Positions 17,296 to 25,376 of a stretch of DNA of 64,000 bases are shown here, piece after piece (the first letter of the stretch is position 1; each line of letters begins with the position of its first letter). The notes under the pieces were generated by a model. That model was given only the letters and a program-made list of their open reading frames with translations. It was not told the DNA's origin and did not search any database. The stretch comes from Laspinema sp963821735. GTDB taxonomy: Bacteria; Cyanobacteriota; Cyanobacteriia; Cyanobacteriales; Laspinemataceae. The translations under genes were made by a program, and so were the position numbers. The stretch is taken from assembly GCA_963821735.1 (NCBI GenBank), contig CAWGFK010000034.1, positions 62,001 through 126,000 on the forward strand, read 5' to 3'.

Positions 17296-17522
17296 CCAAA
17301 ATATCCCCAGTTGCGATCGCCCCTGAAATAACTGTCAACTCCAATATCGGATTCTGCTTCCCCAGGGGATTGGCTACTGTCTAGTTCTGCGAGGTTGTAC
17401 ACCCAAGCCTCTCTAATTTGGTCGTCAACTTCATCACTGGAAGCATACCAAACGTGGAGCATCATCGGGTAATTCCAATACTGATAGTTCGTGGGTTCAC
17501 ACTGGCTAAAGATAAGTTTCAT
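17214..17522 (-). CDS. Small hypothetical protein with repeat-derived C-terminus
   Basis: A frame of 102 residues starting MKLIFSQCEPTNYQYWNYPM. The first 50 residues (LHVWYASSDEVDDQIREAWV, YNLAELDSS) look like a real soluble protein. The remainder (FRGDRNWGYFGGDRNWWEIL) is encoded by a tandem GCGATCGC-containing repeat and a dispersed repeat and may not be original. Its ATG overlaps the end of the upstream gene by 17 bases, so translation could be coupled. Family unknown. Confidence 0.45.
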   Translation of the reverse strand: MKLIFSQCEPTNYQYWNYPMMLHVWYASSDEVDDQIREAWVYNLAELDSSQSPGEAESDIGVDSYFRGDRNWGYFGGDRNWWEILKLSELRVIGDESPAANS

Positions 17523-17866
17523 TAGCTCTAAATCTGAACTCGAAATCGGAATATTCCCGTCTGGAATCAGCCCAAGTCATCCCGCCTATAATTTGGCCGT
17601 TGACTTGGACATCTAAAGCAGCAACAGTTTCACAGATTGAGGTGCTTGCCATATTGCACAACTCCCACCGCACATTCATCTCGAAATTTTAAGGTCTGGC
17701 GCAGGTCTTCTTTAACTTGCTCGACGGACTCAATGGAATCCACCAATCCTTGCAAGTCGCTTTGTCCTTGAACGGGTTCGATGACCATGCCGATGCCGAC
17801 TGCTACTAACAAGGTAATGAGAAGGAGTTGGATAATAGTGGTGCGCTGCTTTTTGCTAAATCTCAT
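17506..17866 (-). CDS. Small membrane-anchored protein, probable frameshift
   Basis: The first frame (ATG 17866) encodes MRFSKKQRTTIIQLLLITLL followed by VAVGIGMVIEP, an N-terminal membrane anchor, then a helical part (SDLQGLVDSIESVEQVKEDL). It is open to 17630. A second frame, overlapping in 17506-17679, encodes MNVRWELCNMASTSICETVA and DVQVNGQIIGGMTWADSRRE. The two read naturally as one protein of about 120 residues if one base is added near 17680. The layout (short basic head, one helix, periplasmic domain with two Cys) resembles pilin-like or assembly proteins, but no type IV prepilin cleavage site is present. Function unknown. Confidence 0.45.
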
Positions 17867-18363
17867 CCATTTGGCTCCAATTATATTTTGAGCACATCAA
17901 ACGAACCGATTGTAACGCTTTAGAACGATGTCGGGTTCATTCCAGGCGGCAAGTACCAACTATCCCCAGAGGCGATCGCCTCCCACATCCCCAAAGTGCC
18001 AACTTTGGCAGGTTGGAAATTCGCCGTCGGTGATTCCTCTCCGATAACTCTCAACTCTAACAGTTATCTAATTCCGAGTTGCGATCGCCTCCAAAATATC
18101 CCCAGTTGCCGCACAGCGGAGCTATGCCGTAGGCGATCGCCTCGGACAAACCAATTCAATGTGAGATTTCATTCCCGCCGCTGCTTCTCCCAAGAACTGT
18201 CAGAGCCAACACTTATTTCCCCCAAGAGTCCCCGGGGACCGTTGGTTACAAGAGTAGGTTTTTTATGTTCATGGGGATTTGGCTTTCTATTCAGTGAACC
18301 TCCAGTTGCCTCTCCAAGGCACAGGGGAGCGTTAGGGTGAGGTCCACTCCCCCGGGATTATTT
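17867..18363. other. Repeat-rich region upstream of the sigma factor
   Basis: No gene supported. Holds a dispersed repeat copy (17999-18092), several GCGATCGC sites, a GCACAGCGGAGCTATGCCGT motif, and near 18225 the CCCCGGGGACCGTTG block shared with 11770. A long frame at 17996-18340 is made of these repeats. Confidence 0.45.
17999..18092. repeat. Dispersed repeat, copy 3
   Basis: CCAACTTTGGCAGGTTGGAA, TTCGCCGTCGGTGATTCCTC, CCGATAACTCTCAACTCTAA and GTTATCTAATTCCGAGTTGC match the other copies block by block and end in a GCGATCGC site. Confidence 0.6.
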
Positions 18364-18390
18364 GAACCTTTGATTTTACCCTCGGGTCAA
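18364..18390 (+). promoter_or_regulatory. ECF-type promoter upstream of the sigma gene
   Basis: GAACCTT (18364-18370), 15 bases, then GTCAA (18386-18390). ECF sigma factors typically read GGAACTT-like -35 and GTC-containing -10 boxes at this spacing. The same GAACCTT with GTCTAA occurs before the Spy-like gene at 19471. It lies just before the sigma gene, so positive autoregulation is likely. Inferred from sequence only. Confidence 0.5.
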
Positions 18391-18412
18391 AACCCTCAGA
18401 ATTCCAAAATCC

Positions 18413-19042
18413 TTGAAGAAAAAGCCACAGGTGCTCACCGTGTCAGCAAAGGTATTTACAAAGAAGCCATCCGATTCAGATCTGGTCAAGTGTTGTCAGA
18501 AAAGGGATTCCCCTGCCGCCTGCCAGGACTGTTTTGGTCAACTGTACCGGCGCTATCAACATCAAGTGCGCGCAACCCTTTACCAACTCTGTGGTGCAAC
18601 CGAAATTGACGACTTGATCCAGGAGGTCTTTTTAAAGGTATGGAAAGCACTGCCGAAACTTCGGCAACCCGCCTACTTTTCGACCTGGCTGTATCGGATT
18701 ACCTGGAATGTAGCCAGCGATCGCCGTCAAGCCTTTGCCAAAGAACACACTCAACACAGGCAATCCATCGCCTCCCTACAAGCCGGTAGTAGCAACGACT
18801 GCCCCCCTCAGTCGCAGACCCCTGATTGGATGCACTTACATTACCAAGATTTAGTGCAACGCGGACTGGAAAGTTTAAGTTTCGAGCATCGTGCGGTGTT
18901 AGTCCTTCACGATCTCGAAGATCTACCGCAAAAGGAGGTCGCCCAAATTATGAACATCCCGGTAGGAACGGTAAAATCCCGCTTGTTTCATGCCCGAGCG
19001 TCTATGCGAAAATTTCTGGAATCAGAAGGAGTGCAACTATGA
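18413..19042 (+). CDS. ECF-type RNA polymerase sigma factor
   Basis: Up to 209 residues. Sigma region 2 is visible as FGQLYRRYQHQVRATLYQLC with DDLIQEVFLKVWKALPKL and FSTWLYRITWNVASDRRQ; region 4 as LESLSFEHRAVLVLHDLEDL and LPQKEVAQIMNIPVGTVKSR. Regions 1 and 3 are absent, which is diagnostic for the extracytoplasmic-function group. The start is uncertain: TTG 18413, or GTG 18431 or 18440 just downstream. The stop overlaps the start of the anti-sigma gene (ATGA), so the two are translationally coupled. The SigG-type arrangement (sigma, membrane anti-sigma) is known in cyanobacteria. It likely responds to envelope or periplasmic stress. Confidence 0.88.
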   Translation: MKKKPQVLTVSAKVFTKKPSDSDLVKCCQKRDSPAACQDCFGQLYRRYQHQVRATLYQLCGATEIDDLIQEVFLKVWKALPKLRQPAYFSTWLYRITWNVASDRRQAFAKEHTQHRQSIASLQAGSSNDCPPQSQTPDWMHLHYQDLVQRGLESLSFEHRAVLVLHDLEDLPQKEVAQIMNIPVGTVKSRLFHARASMRKFLESEGVQL

Positions 19043-19398
19043 ATCAACCCCTAGAAAAAAACAACTGCCTTGTCGATTTTTTACGTCAATACCGTCCGGA
19101 AATTCCCCCGGCATCCCCAAATTTAGAAGAGTATATTTTAGCAGTCATTGCCCACGAGCAGGCCATCCAGGTAACCCGACGGAAATCCCGCCGAGTTCTT
19201 TGGTTAACTGTTTCCTCAGTTGCTGCAACTTTAGCCCTGACCCTTTGGGGGATTAAACCCTGGATATCTTCCCCCACTCCAAGTCAGGAATTAGCGCAAA
19301 TAGAAGCATTCATGGAATATACCTGGAACGGGTTATTAGAAGATGAAATGCTTGACCCTTCTACAGATTGGCTCTTTCCTGGTGAAGAAAATCCCTAG
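19039..19398 (+). CDS. Membrane-bound anti-sigma factor
   Basis: A protein of 119 residues starting MNQPLEKNNCLVDFLRQYRP at ATG 19039, which overlaps the sigma stop by one ATGA. The same frame is open further upstream, but the overlap fixes the start. The N-terminal cytoplasmic part (about 55 residues) is short and helical and should bind the sigma factor. One membrane helix follows (VLWLTVSSVAATLALTLWGI), then an acidic periplasmic tail (QIEAFMEYTWNGLLEDEMLD). No zinc-binding HxxxCxxC motif is present. Inferred role: holds the sigma factor at the membrane until stress releases it. Confidence 0.72.
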   Translation: MNQPLEKNNCLVDFLRQYRPEIPPASPNLEEYILAVIAHEQAIQVTRRKSRRVLWLTVSSVAATLALTLWGIKPWISSPTPSQELAQIEAFMEYTWNGLLEDEMLDPSTDWLFPGEENP

Positions 19399-19470
19399 CC
19401 CTCAATTCCCCTTAAAATAGAGAGGGCATTTACATGGAAAAGGTTTAAAAAAACTAAATTAAAAATTAAA

Positions 19471-19499
19471 GAACCTTTTTCGCTGCAAAGCCGGTCTAA
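19471..19499 (+). promoter_or_regulatory. ECF-type promoter of the Spy-like gene
   Basis: GAACCTT (19471-19477), 16 bases, GTCTAA (19494-19499), close to the RpoE-type consensus GGAACTT-N16-GTCTAA. It matches the element upstream of the sigma gene (18364). It lies about 50 bases before the Spy-like start. Inference: the ECF factor drives this gene directly. Confidence 0.55.
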
Positions 19500-19549
19500 A
19501 AAATTAGTAGAAATAAACACTACCCTGCAAATTAACTGAGGCTTTAATT

Positions 19550-20089
19550 ATGTCTGCCCATCGTCTTTCCCTGTTAGCTGCTGTCATGCTCGTTCTTGGA
19601 ACTACAACGGCCACTTATGCCGCCCCACAAGCCTTTGGAGAACAGATCATCACTCAGAACCCCGGTCGCGGGTCTGGAGGTGGCGGTCAATTGGCTGAAA
19701 AAAAAGGCGGACTCGAACAATTAAATCTCACACCCGAACAACAGCAAGAAATTCAAGCCATTCGTGATCGCTATCAAACACAAACGCAAGCTAGTCGAGA
19801 CCAAATGCGTCAAAATATGGAGCGCATGAGTCAAATGATGAACGGCAATACCAGCGATAGTGACCTACAGAATCAACACAATCAAATTCTCCAGGCGCGG
19901 CAACAAATGGGGCAAATGCGATTCGAGCAAATGTTAGCAATTCGCAACGTTTTAAACCCGGAACAGCGGGAGCAGTTTGCCCAGTTGATGCAACAACGTC
20001 GGCAAAACTCCCAGAACCAACGAAGCAATAATGGGAATGGACGAGGAAATCGTCCCGAATCCAACCGTTCCGGAACTGCACAGTTGTAA
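19550..20089 (+). CDS. Spy/CpxP-like periplasmic stress protein
   Basis: A protein of 179 residues. The signal peptide is RLSLLAAVMLVLGTTTATYA, cleaved near AAPQAF. The mature part has the LTxxQ motif (LEQLNLTPEQQQEIQAIRDR) followed by long Gln/Arg/Met-rich helices (QASRDQMRQNMERMSQMMNG) and a second, LTxxQ-like turn (VLNPEQREQFAQLMQQR). This is the pattern of Spy/CpxP/Zra-type chaperones and metal-stress proteins. The C-terminal tail is Asn/Gly/Arg-rich and disordered. Together with the sigma and anti-sigma genes it forms an envelope-stress module, with its own ECF-type promoter and a terminator downstream. Confidence 0.8.
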   Translation: MSAHRLSLLAAVMLVLGTTTATYAAPQAFGEQIITQNPGRGSGGGGQLAEKKGGLEQLNLTPEQQQEIQAIRDRYQTQTQASRDQMRQNMERMSQMMNGNTSDSDLQNQHNQILQARQQMGQMRFEQMLAIRNVLNPEQREQFAQLMQQRRQNSQNQRSNNGNGRGNRPESNRSGTAQL

Positions 20090-20246
20090 TTTCTAACCCT
20101 TAAATCCTTCTAAGGCGCTTGAATTTTTCTGACTCATTTTCCGAAGTCTTCCCCTTAAATGGCCTGAAAACTTTACCTTTAAATGAGTTGGATTGAACGA
20201 ACTCAGCACAGGATTCAAGCCCCTTAGTCAATGTTGATTCCCTCAT

Positions 20247-20290
20247 AGTCTGAAGCGTGAAGCGTGCACTTCATCCTTCAGGCTTTTTTT
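20247..20290 (+). terminator. Rho-independent terminator
   Basis: AGTCTGAAGCGTGAAGCGTG pairs with CACTTCATCCTTCAGGCT and is followed by seven T (20284-20290). It lies about 160 bases after the Spy-like gene and probably ends that transcript. Confidence 0.75.
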
Positions 20291-20370
20291 GCCTTAAAAA
20301 GGACTCTAATTTGGGGAAGTAACCGGGTCACCTAGCGATCGGATTCACATCATTCCCAAGGTGTCGGTTC

Positions 20371-20455
20371 TGGCCATTTAGAGATTCGCCGCCGATGATT
20401 CCCCTCCGATAACTCTCAACTCTGACAGTTATCTGATTCCGAGTTGCGATCGCCC
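20371..20455. repeat. Dispersed repeat, copy 4
   Basis: GAGATTCGCCGCCGATGATT, CCGATAACTCTCAACTCTGA and GTTATCTGATTCCGAGTTGC, ending in a GCGATCGC site, match the other copies. The stretch from here to 20725 holds no gene. Confidence 0.6.
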
Positions 20456-20725
20456 TAAAATTTGGGACCCGCTCACCCATTCACCAAGACGGGCTGAATC
20501 CATCGCCATTTCCGTTCTTGCCGTCCCTCGCCCATTGCCACCCGTCGCCAGTGGCCTCGCCGCCAGTGAGTCCTGGGGGTGGCATGGGTTGAATGCGGAT
20601 TATGTGAGGTGCGTTCAGTTTGGGGCTGAAACTTTTGGCCGACAATCAACGGAGTCAGGCGATCGCTTTTCGCTTTTCCACCGCTGAATCCTTGACTTTG
20701 GTGGAAACTAAGATCTTATGCATCT

Positions 20726-20762
20726 TGTAAAAATAAGTTAAGCAAATTTTATCTGGAGTCCT
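20726..20762. repeat. Left half of an 84-bp MITE-like repeat
   Basis: TGTAAAAATAAGTTAAGCAA, then ATTTTATCTGGAGTCCT, matches the first half of the complete element at 61636-61719. The second half is missing and the IS4-type element begins next to the break, which fits an IS-adjacent deletion. Confidence 0.55.
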
Positions 20763-20763
20763 C

Positions 20764-22090
20764 CTGGTTGACTGACAAAAGTTAGTCAGGCTGATACTTG
20801 TAAGTATGTATTTTGAATTCAATACGGTAAGTACGCTTGTCATGTTGTTTTCGAGAAGCCATAGCCGGTTCGGGGTCACTAGAGCGAGTAAAGCAGACCG
20901 AGTGAATGAGGTGCCAACCTTGTTCTAAGGCGGTTTTAATCCAGTCCCAACCCATTCGGAAATAGCTGTTACCGCGAAACCAGTGAGGGTCAACTCGGCG
21001 ACGCAACCCTTCAGCTACTACTTGTGTACCCTGGGCAGTTACATAGAGAGTTGCTACCGCTAAGATAAAAAATAGGCGAGACAGAGCACAGACGGAGCGA
21101 ACCTCAGATTTCTGAAGATTCCAGCCATTGGACTGGTCACCCGCGAAAGGCTTCCTCAATATCGAAGCGTAATCCATATTCTTGAAAGGTTTGTAACTTG
21201 GTGGGTTCATCGCTGACGATGGCCCAAAACTCACCGTTGACGTTGTTGTAGCCGATGGCTACATTCACGGGTCCGTAACACTCTATTTTGTGGAGTTTAA
21301 CGTTGTGCAAGCACAAAGCCTCGCCACGCTTGAGAGGGAACGTCTTTAATTGCCGCCAGCCTTTACCCGCCCGCCAAATCCAGGTATTGCTCTTGAGGCG
21401 GATGCGGTAGTTCCAGCCCAGGTCATTGCCCAGGGCTGCCATCGCCAGCAACGTGAATAAAGCCTCGGTCCGCTAGCAAAACCACCTTGACTCCCTTGGG
21501 TAATAGATGCGCGGCTTGATACAGCATTTCTCTATATTCGTTAAAGGCAACCGAGGCACCAGAGATGTTTCAACACTCGCCACACCAGGGGCAACGCCCG
21601 ACCACGATACACGACCGCCAGACGAACCAGGCAATACTCCTCCCAGTATGTTGAAGTATCTAAACTCAGATACAGACACTCCTCCTCCCAGTTGGCTAAG
21701 GCTGCTAAGATCAACGGTTTGTAGAGTCGATGGACATTGATGCGGCTGTTGTGTAACCATCGGCTGACCCGGCGTTGTTTACTCTGTGCCTGCTCCCCTC
21801 GACAGGGAAGGCATCGGCAACCAACGGGTAAGACTGACGAAGCCCCGTTGGAGCAAGGCCACTACCATCCACAGGCAGGTCGTCAGATGAGTTCTTCGGA
21901 GCCCAGGGGACCGATTGACTCAACCAACTTTGCAAGGCATTATAGAGAGGGGAGCTTTTATTCATGGCGTTCTGGCTTTTGAGTGGAATAAGAGCTTAGA
22001 ACGCTGGCTTCCCCTTTTTCAACCCCAGCGCTGAAAATCCCTACCTGTAAAGTTTTCAGCCCTCATTCCTAACTTTTGTCAGTCAACCAG
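20764..22090 (-). mobile_element. Degenerate IS4-type element
   Basis: Ends CTGGTTGACTGACAAAA (left) and TTTTGTCAGTCAACCAG (right) are those of the intact element at 60169-61490. The length, 1327 bases, is about the same. No target duplication flanks it. The transposase is broken in several places. Confidence 0.8.
20782..21965 (-). pseudogene. IS4-type transposase, multiply frameshifted
   Basis: Four frames in succession (21711-21965, 21473-21760, 21137-21451, 20782-21234) reproduce the intact 392-residue transposase at 60294-61472. Examples are MNKSSPLYNALQSWLSQSVP at the start, GEFWAIVSDEPTKLQTFQEY with GLRFDIEEAF (catalytic Glu), and YRIEFKIHTYKYQPD at the end. The region with the second catalytic Asp (DRGF) lies at a break. 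It cannot make an active enzyme. Confidence 0.85.
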
Positions 22091-22620
22091 CCGATCGGCT
22101 CAAAGGAAGGAGTCATTCTTTCCAGTTCTGTATTGACTAACTGATCGCCTCAAATGAATGGGCCATCTTTTCCCTGGAAAACCGGACTACTCTGTTTGGC
22201 TTTGGGGCCCAGTTCTCCTGGAGGTTTAGTCAGGCGATCGGTTGAATGGCAGTTGACCGCTCGCCTCCAAGAAATCGGCCATTTTTTCCCTGAAAAAGCT
22301 GATTGAGCGCTCGCCTCGAACAGACGAGGGCATTCTTTCCAGTTTAGTGGCAGTTAACCGATCTCCTCAAAATCAAAAGAAGGGACCCTTCTTTGTCCCT
22401 GAAAAATAGGACCACTTTGTTTGGGTTTGGGGGCAGTTGGGTTGGGGATCTTCTCAGGCGATCGCTTCGGTGGCTGATCAATCGCCTCCCAAGAAGGGGC
22501 CATTTTTGGCCTGGGAAAATAGGGCCATTTTGCTTTGGGGTCGGGGGCCAGTTGTGCTTGCCATCTTCTTAGATGAGCGTTTCGGTGGCTGACCGCTCGT
22601 GTGAGAGCACCAGAATGATT
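22091..22620. repeat. Array of degenerate ~100-bp composite repeats
   Basis: About five successive units begin with a GATCGCCTC-like block, followed by GGGCCATCTTTTCCCTGGAA-like and GTTTGGCTTTGGGGCCCAGT-like blocks, with GTCAGGCGATCGGTTGAATG-like joints. Single units of the same pattern are found at 8143-8400 and 33640-33910. No open frame is conserved between units, so they are probably non-coding. Confidence 0.55.
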
Positions 22621-23475
22621 CCGCTCAATCTGTTGGCGGCTATCCTAAGAGTCGCGTGTCAGGGTGATTGCGATGGTGAGGGTTGCGACCGGCACAAGGA
22701 ACTAGAGCCGAACTGATTGGGAACTAATTCATTTGAGTAGGACTACAGCTTGTGAAGTGGGGGCTTTAGAGGTGCGATCGGCTCTATCTGAAAATGCGTA
22801 AGGTGGAGTTGAATTTTTCATCAATTACTTTGCCCATTCTCAAATTTTATGCAATTTACATTCTGCCGGTGAGATAAAATCCTAACAAATTTAGGACGTT
22901 TGAGCCTCTATCGAAGGCTCTCAATCTAACCTTTATTAAAAGTATTTTCAATCGGACATTAAAATTTTTGTAAAAAGTTTTAATGTCCTAATGCTGAGGG
23001 AAACAATCCTGTAACTCTTAAAAACCATACAAGCATTAAAATTAAAAATAGAGGAGCAAAATCTCATGATTAATCTAGCGATTTTTCTGCCATTGAGGAC
23101 AGATAAAATTTTGATAATTATCCGTTTATTTCTCTTAATTTTTTTTTAAAGTACAATAAATTGTTGCAAGGTAAAGGTTGTAGCAGGGAATTTTAGGGTT
23201 GAATAAGCAATCTGTTTTGGCTGTAGAAAATTTATGAGCAGGGTTGAAACAAACTGGCAATATTACGGATTCATTTGACCTGTGTCTCGGATTGTCCCGA
23301 CGAAGTAAGTAGCTGCTTTATCGATTACATTTGAGGTAGTTTAATATTGAAAATTGAAAAGAATTGTAGGCAGAGTTGGGAGCAGACTAATCCAGAGAAT
23401 AAACCCCGAATCAGCAGGACTCTGATTCTTGGGCGCAGTTGAGTTGGATGGGTTCGTTGATTTTTTAAATCTCTC
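22621..23475. other. Long non-coding stretch before the giant TPS-CHAT gene
   Basis: No gene supported. The part from about 22820 to 23250 is AT-rich with several A/T runs. A leader or additional promoters for the downstream gene may lie here, but nothing specific could be recognised. Confidence 0.4.
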
Positions 23476-23503
23476 TTGACAAAAAAGTTTGCTGTGTTAG
23501 GAT
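23476..23503 (+). promoter_or_regulatory. Sigma-70-type promoter for the TPS-CHAT gene
   Basis: TTGACA at 23476-23481, a 16-base spacer, and TAGGAT at 23498-23503. The -35 box is perfect and the -10 box matches four of six positions. It implies a leader of nearly 190 bases before ATG 23697. Confidence 0.5.
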
Positions 23504-23696
23504 AGTGGGCTATTAAATAGGGATTTTTTTCGAGAGACGCAACCCTGGCCAGGATTTGGGCTGAACGGGTTAATTTAGGGCGCGATCGTCAGGTTGATTG
23601 CTCCAGTAAATTTTCTCCGAGATGCCTTAACACTGGAAAGACCTCGGGTTGTGATCGCCATTTTTTGGGTTCGGGTCAAGATTAAAGGACTATAAA

Positions 23697-25376
23697 ATGA
23701 ATAAATTTAGTATGATACCGATCGCACTGGTGCTCTCATCGGTGTTGACTGCACCCGTGAGTTTTGCACAACCCATCGTCCCTGCTGCCGATGGGACAAA
23801 TACTCAGGTTAACCCCGAGGGAAATCAGTTTAATATTACTGGGGGTTCCCTATCAGGCGATCGGGCTAATTTATTCCATAGTTTTGAGCAATTTGGCCTA
23901 GATGCGGGTCAAGTTGCCAACTTTTTATCCTCTCCAGAGATTCAAAATATTCTCGGACGAGTAACGGGTGGTGATGCTTCGATTATTAATGGACTCATTC
24001 AAATTACCGGGGGCAATTCTAACCTATTTTTAATGAATCCGTCGGGGATTTTATTCGGTCCCAATGCCTCCTTAAATGTCCCCGCTTCATTTACCGCCAC
24101 CACCGCCACAGGAATTGGGTTTGGAAATGATTGGTTTCAGGCAGTGGGAGAAAATAACTGGGGCAATTTAGTGGGAACTCCGAGTCAATTTGCCTTTGAT
24201 AGTTCCCAACCGGGAGGAATTGCGAACTTAGGCAACTTAGCCCTATCACCAGGGCAGAATTTAACTCTATTGGGAGGAACCCTACTCAATGCCGGGACGC
24301 TTTCTTCTCCCGGGGGAAATATTACCGTTGCAGCAGTTCCTGGAGAGAGTCGGGTAAGGATTTCTCAAGCAAATCATTTACTGAGTTTAGAAGTTAGTCC
24401 CTCTCCTACTCATCCTCTCACCTCCCAACTCACCCCCCTGAGTTTGCCGGAACTGCTAACCGGGAGTGGGGTAAGTCATGCTAATCAGGTGCAGGTGAAT
24501 CCCGATGGCACCGTCGCCCTCACGGGTTCTCACGCTCAGGTTCCGGTGGAATCGGGGGATGCCGTTGCCTCCGGTAATATTAATGTAATGGGAGAATCGG
24601 GGGGGACAGTCCAGTTATTAGGCGATCGGGTTGCGGTTATCGGGGCCAATATTGATGCTTCCGGCATAAATGGGGGCGGTACGGTCCTGGTGGGGGGTGA
24701 GTATCAGGGTCAAGGTCCAGTTCCCAATGCCTCGGATACCTTTGTGAGTCGGGATTCGATTATTTCTGCCGATGCCCTATCCCAGGGAGACGGGGGTCGC
24801 GTGATTATTTGGGCGGATAATACCACCACATTTTTGGGGACAATTCATGCGCGCGCGGGGTTGGAAGCAAGAGATGAACCCCAAAATGGCGGATTTGTAG
24901 AGGTATCGGGCAAGAAAACCTTGATATTTCGGGGGACGGTAGATTTAAGTGCCCCAAATGGGCGTTTAGGCACATTACTCCTTGATCCAGAAAATATCAT
25001 TATTCAGGATAGTGCAACGGGAGAATTTTTTGTCCCGGCAGCGGATGATAACCAACTGGCGGCAAATATCCCGAATGTGGGTGACCCGGAAGGAGCAATT
25101 TTCCAGAATGATGGCGGCGCAGCGATCTATACAATTTCCAGAGGTGTCCTAGAAAATTTACCCGGGAATGCCAATGTGATTTTAGAGGCGACTAATAATA
25201 TTACGATTGAAGAATTAGGGGAACTGGGGACGCAGGAACTCAGGTTTCAGACGGGAACGGGTTCTATTTCCTTTGTGGCAGATGCGGATGGGAATGGAGT
25301 GGGCGATTTTTCCATGAGTCCGGAGAATACCATCTCGGCACCGGGAGAAGTTTATCCATCTCTGGCGCGAATATAG
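23697..25376 (+). CDS. Giant secreted TPS-CHAT protein, N-terminal part (frameshifted)
   Basis: This frame gives 559 residues: a signal peptide (MIPIALVLSSVLTAPVSFAQ), then a TPS/haemagglutinin domain with NLFHSFEQFGLDAGQVANFL, ILGRVTGGDASIINGLIQIT and NLFLMNPSGILFGPNASLN, then beta-helix repeats. It ends NTISAPGEVYPSLARI at 25376. The next frame continues the same protein: adding one T at the TTT run 25351-25353 gives GEVLSISGANIVVGD and runs on for about 2090 residues. So the gene most likely spans 23697-31636 (about 2645 residues), with either an assembly error or a single disabling mutation. A TTGACA/TAGGAT promoter lies upstream. The protein should cross the outer membrane through a TpsB partner not encoded in this window. 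Confidence 0.85.
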   Translation: MNKFSMIPIALVLSSVLTAPVSFAQPIVPAADGTNTQVNPEGNQFNITGGSLSGDRANLFHSFEQFGLDAGQVANFLSSPEIQNILGRVTGGDASIINGLIQITGGNSNLFLMNPSGILFGPNASLNVPASFTATTATGIGFGNDWFQAVGENNWGNLVGTPSQFAFDSSQPGGIANLGNLALSPGQNLTLLGGTLLNAGTLSSPGGNITVAAVPGESRVRISQANHLLSLEVSPSPTHPLTSQLTPLSLPELLTGSGVSHANQVQVNPDGTVALTGSHAQVPVESGDAVASGNINVMGESGGTVQLLGDRVAVIGANIDASGINGGGTVLVGGEYQGQGPVPNASDTFVSRDSIISADALSQGDGGRVIIWADNTTTFLGTIHARAGLEARDEPQNGGFVEVSGKKTLIFRGTVDLSAPNGRLGTLLLDPENIIIQDSATGEFFVPAADDNQLAANIPNVGDPEGAIFQNDGGAAIYTISRGVLENLPGNANVILEATNNITIEELGELGTQELRFQTGTGSISFVADADGNGVGDFSMSPENTISAPGEVYPSLARI

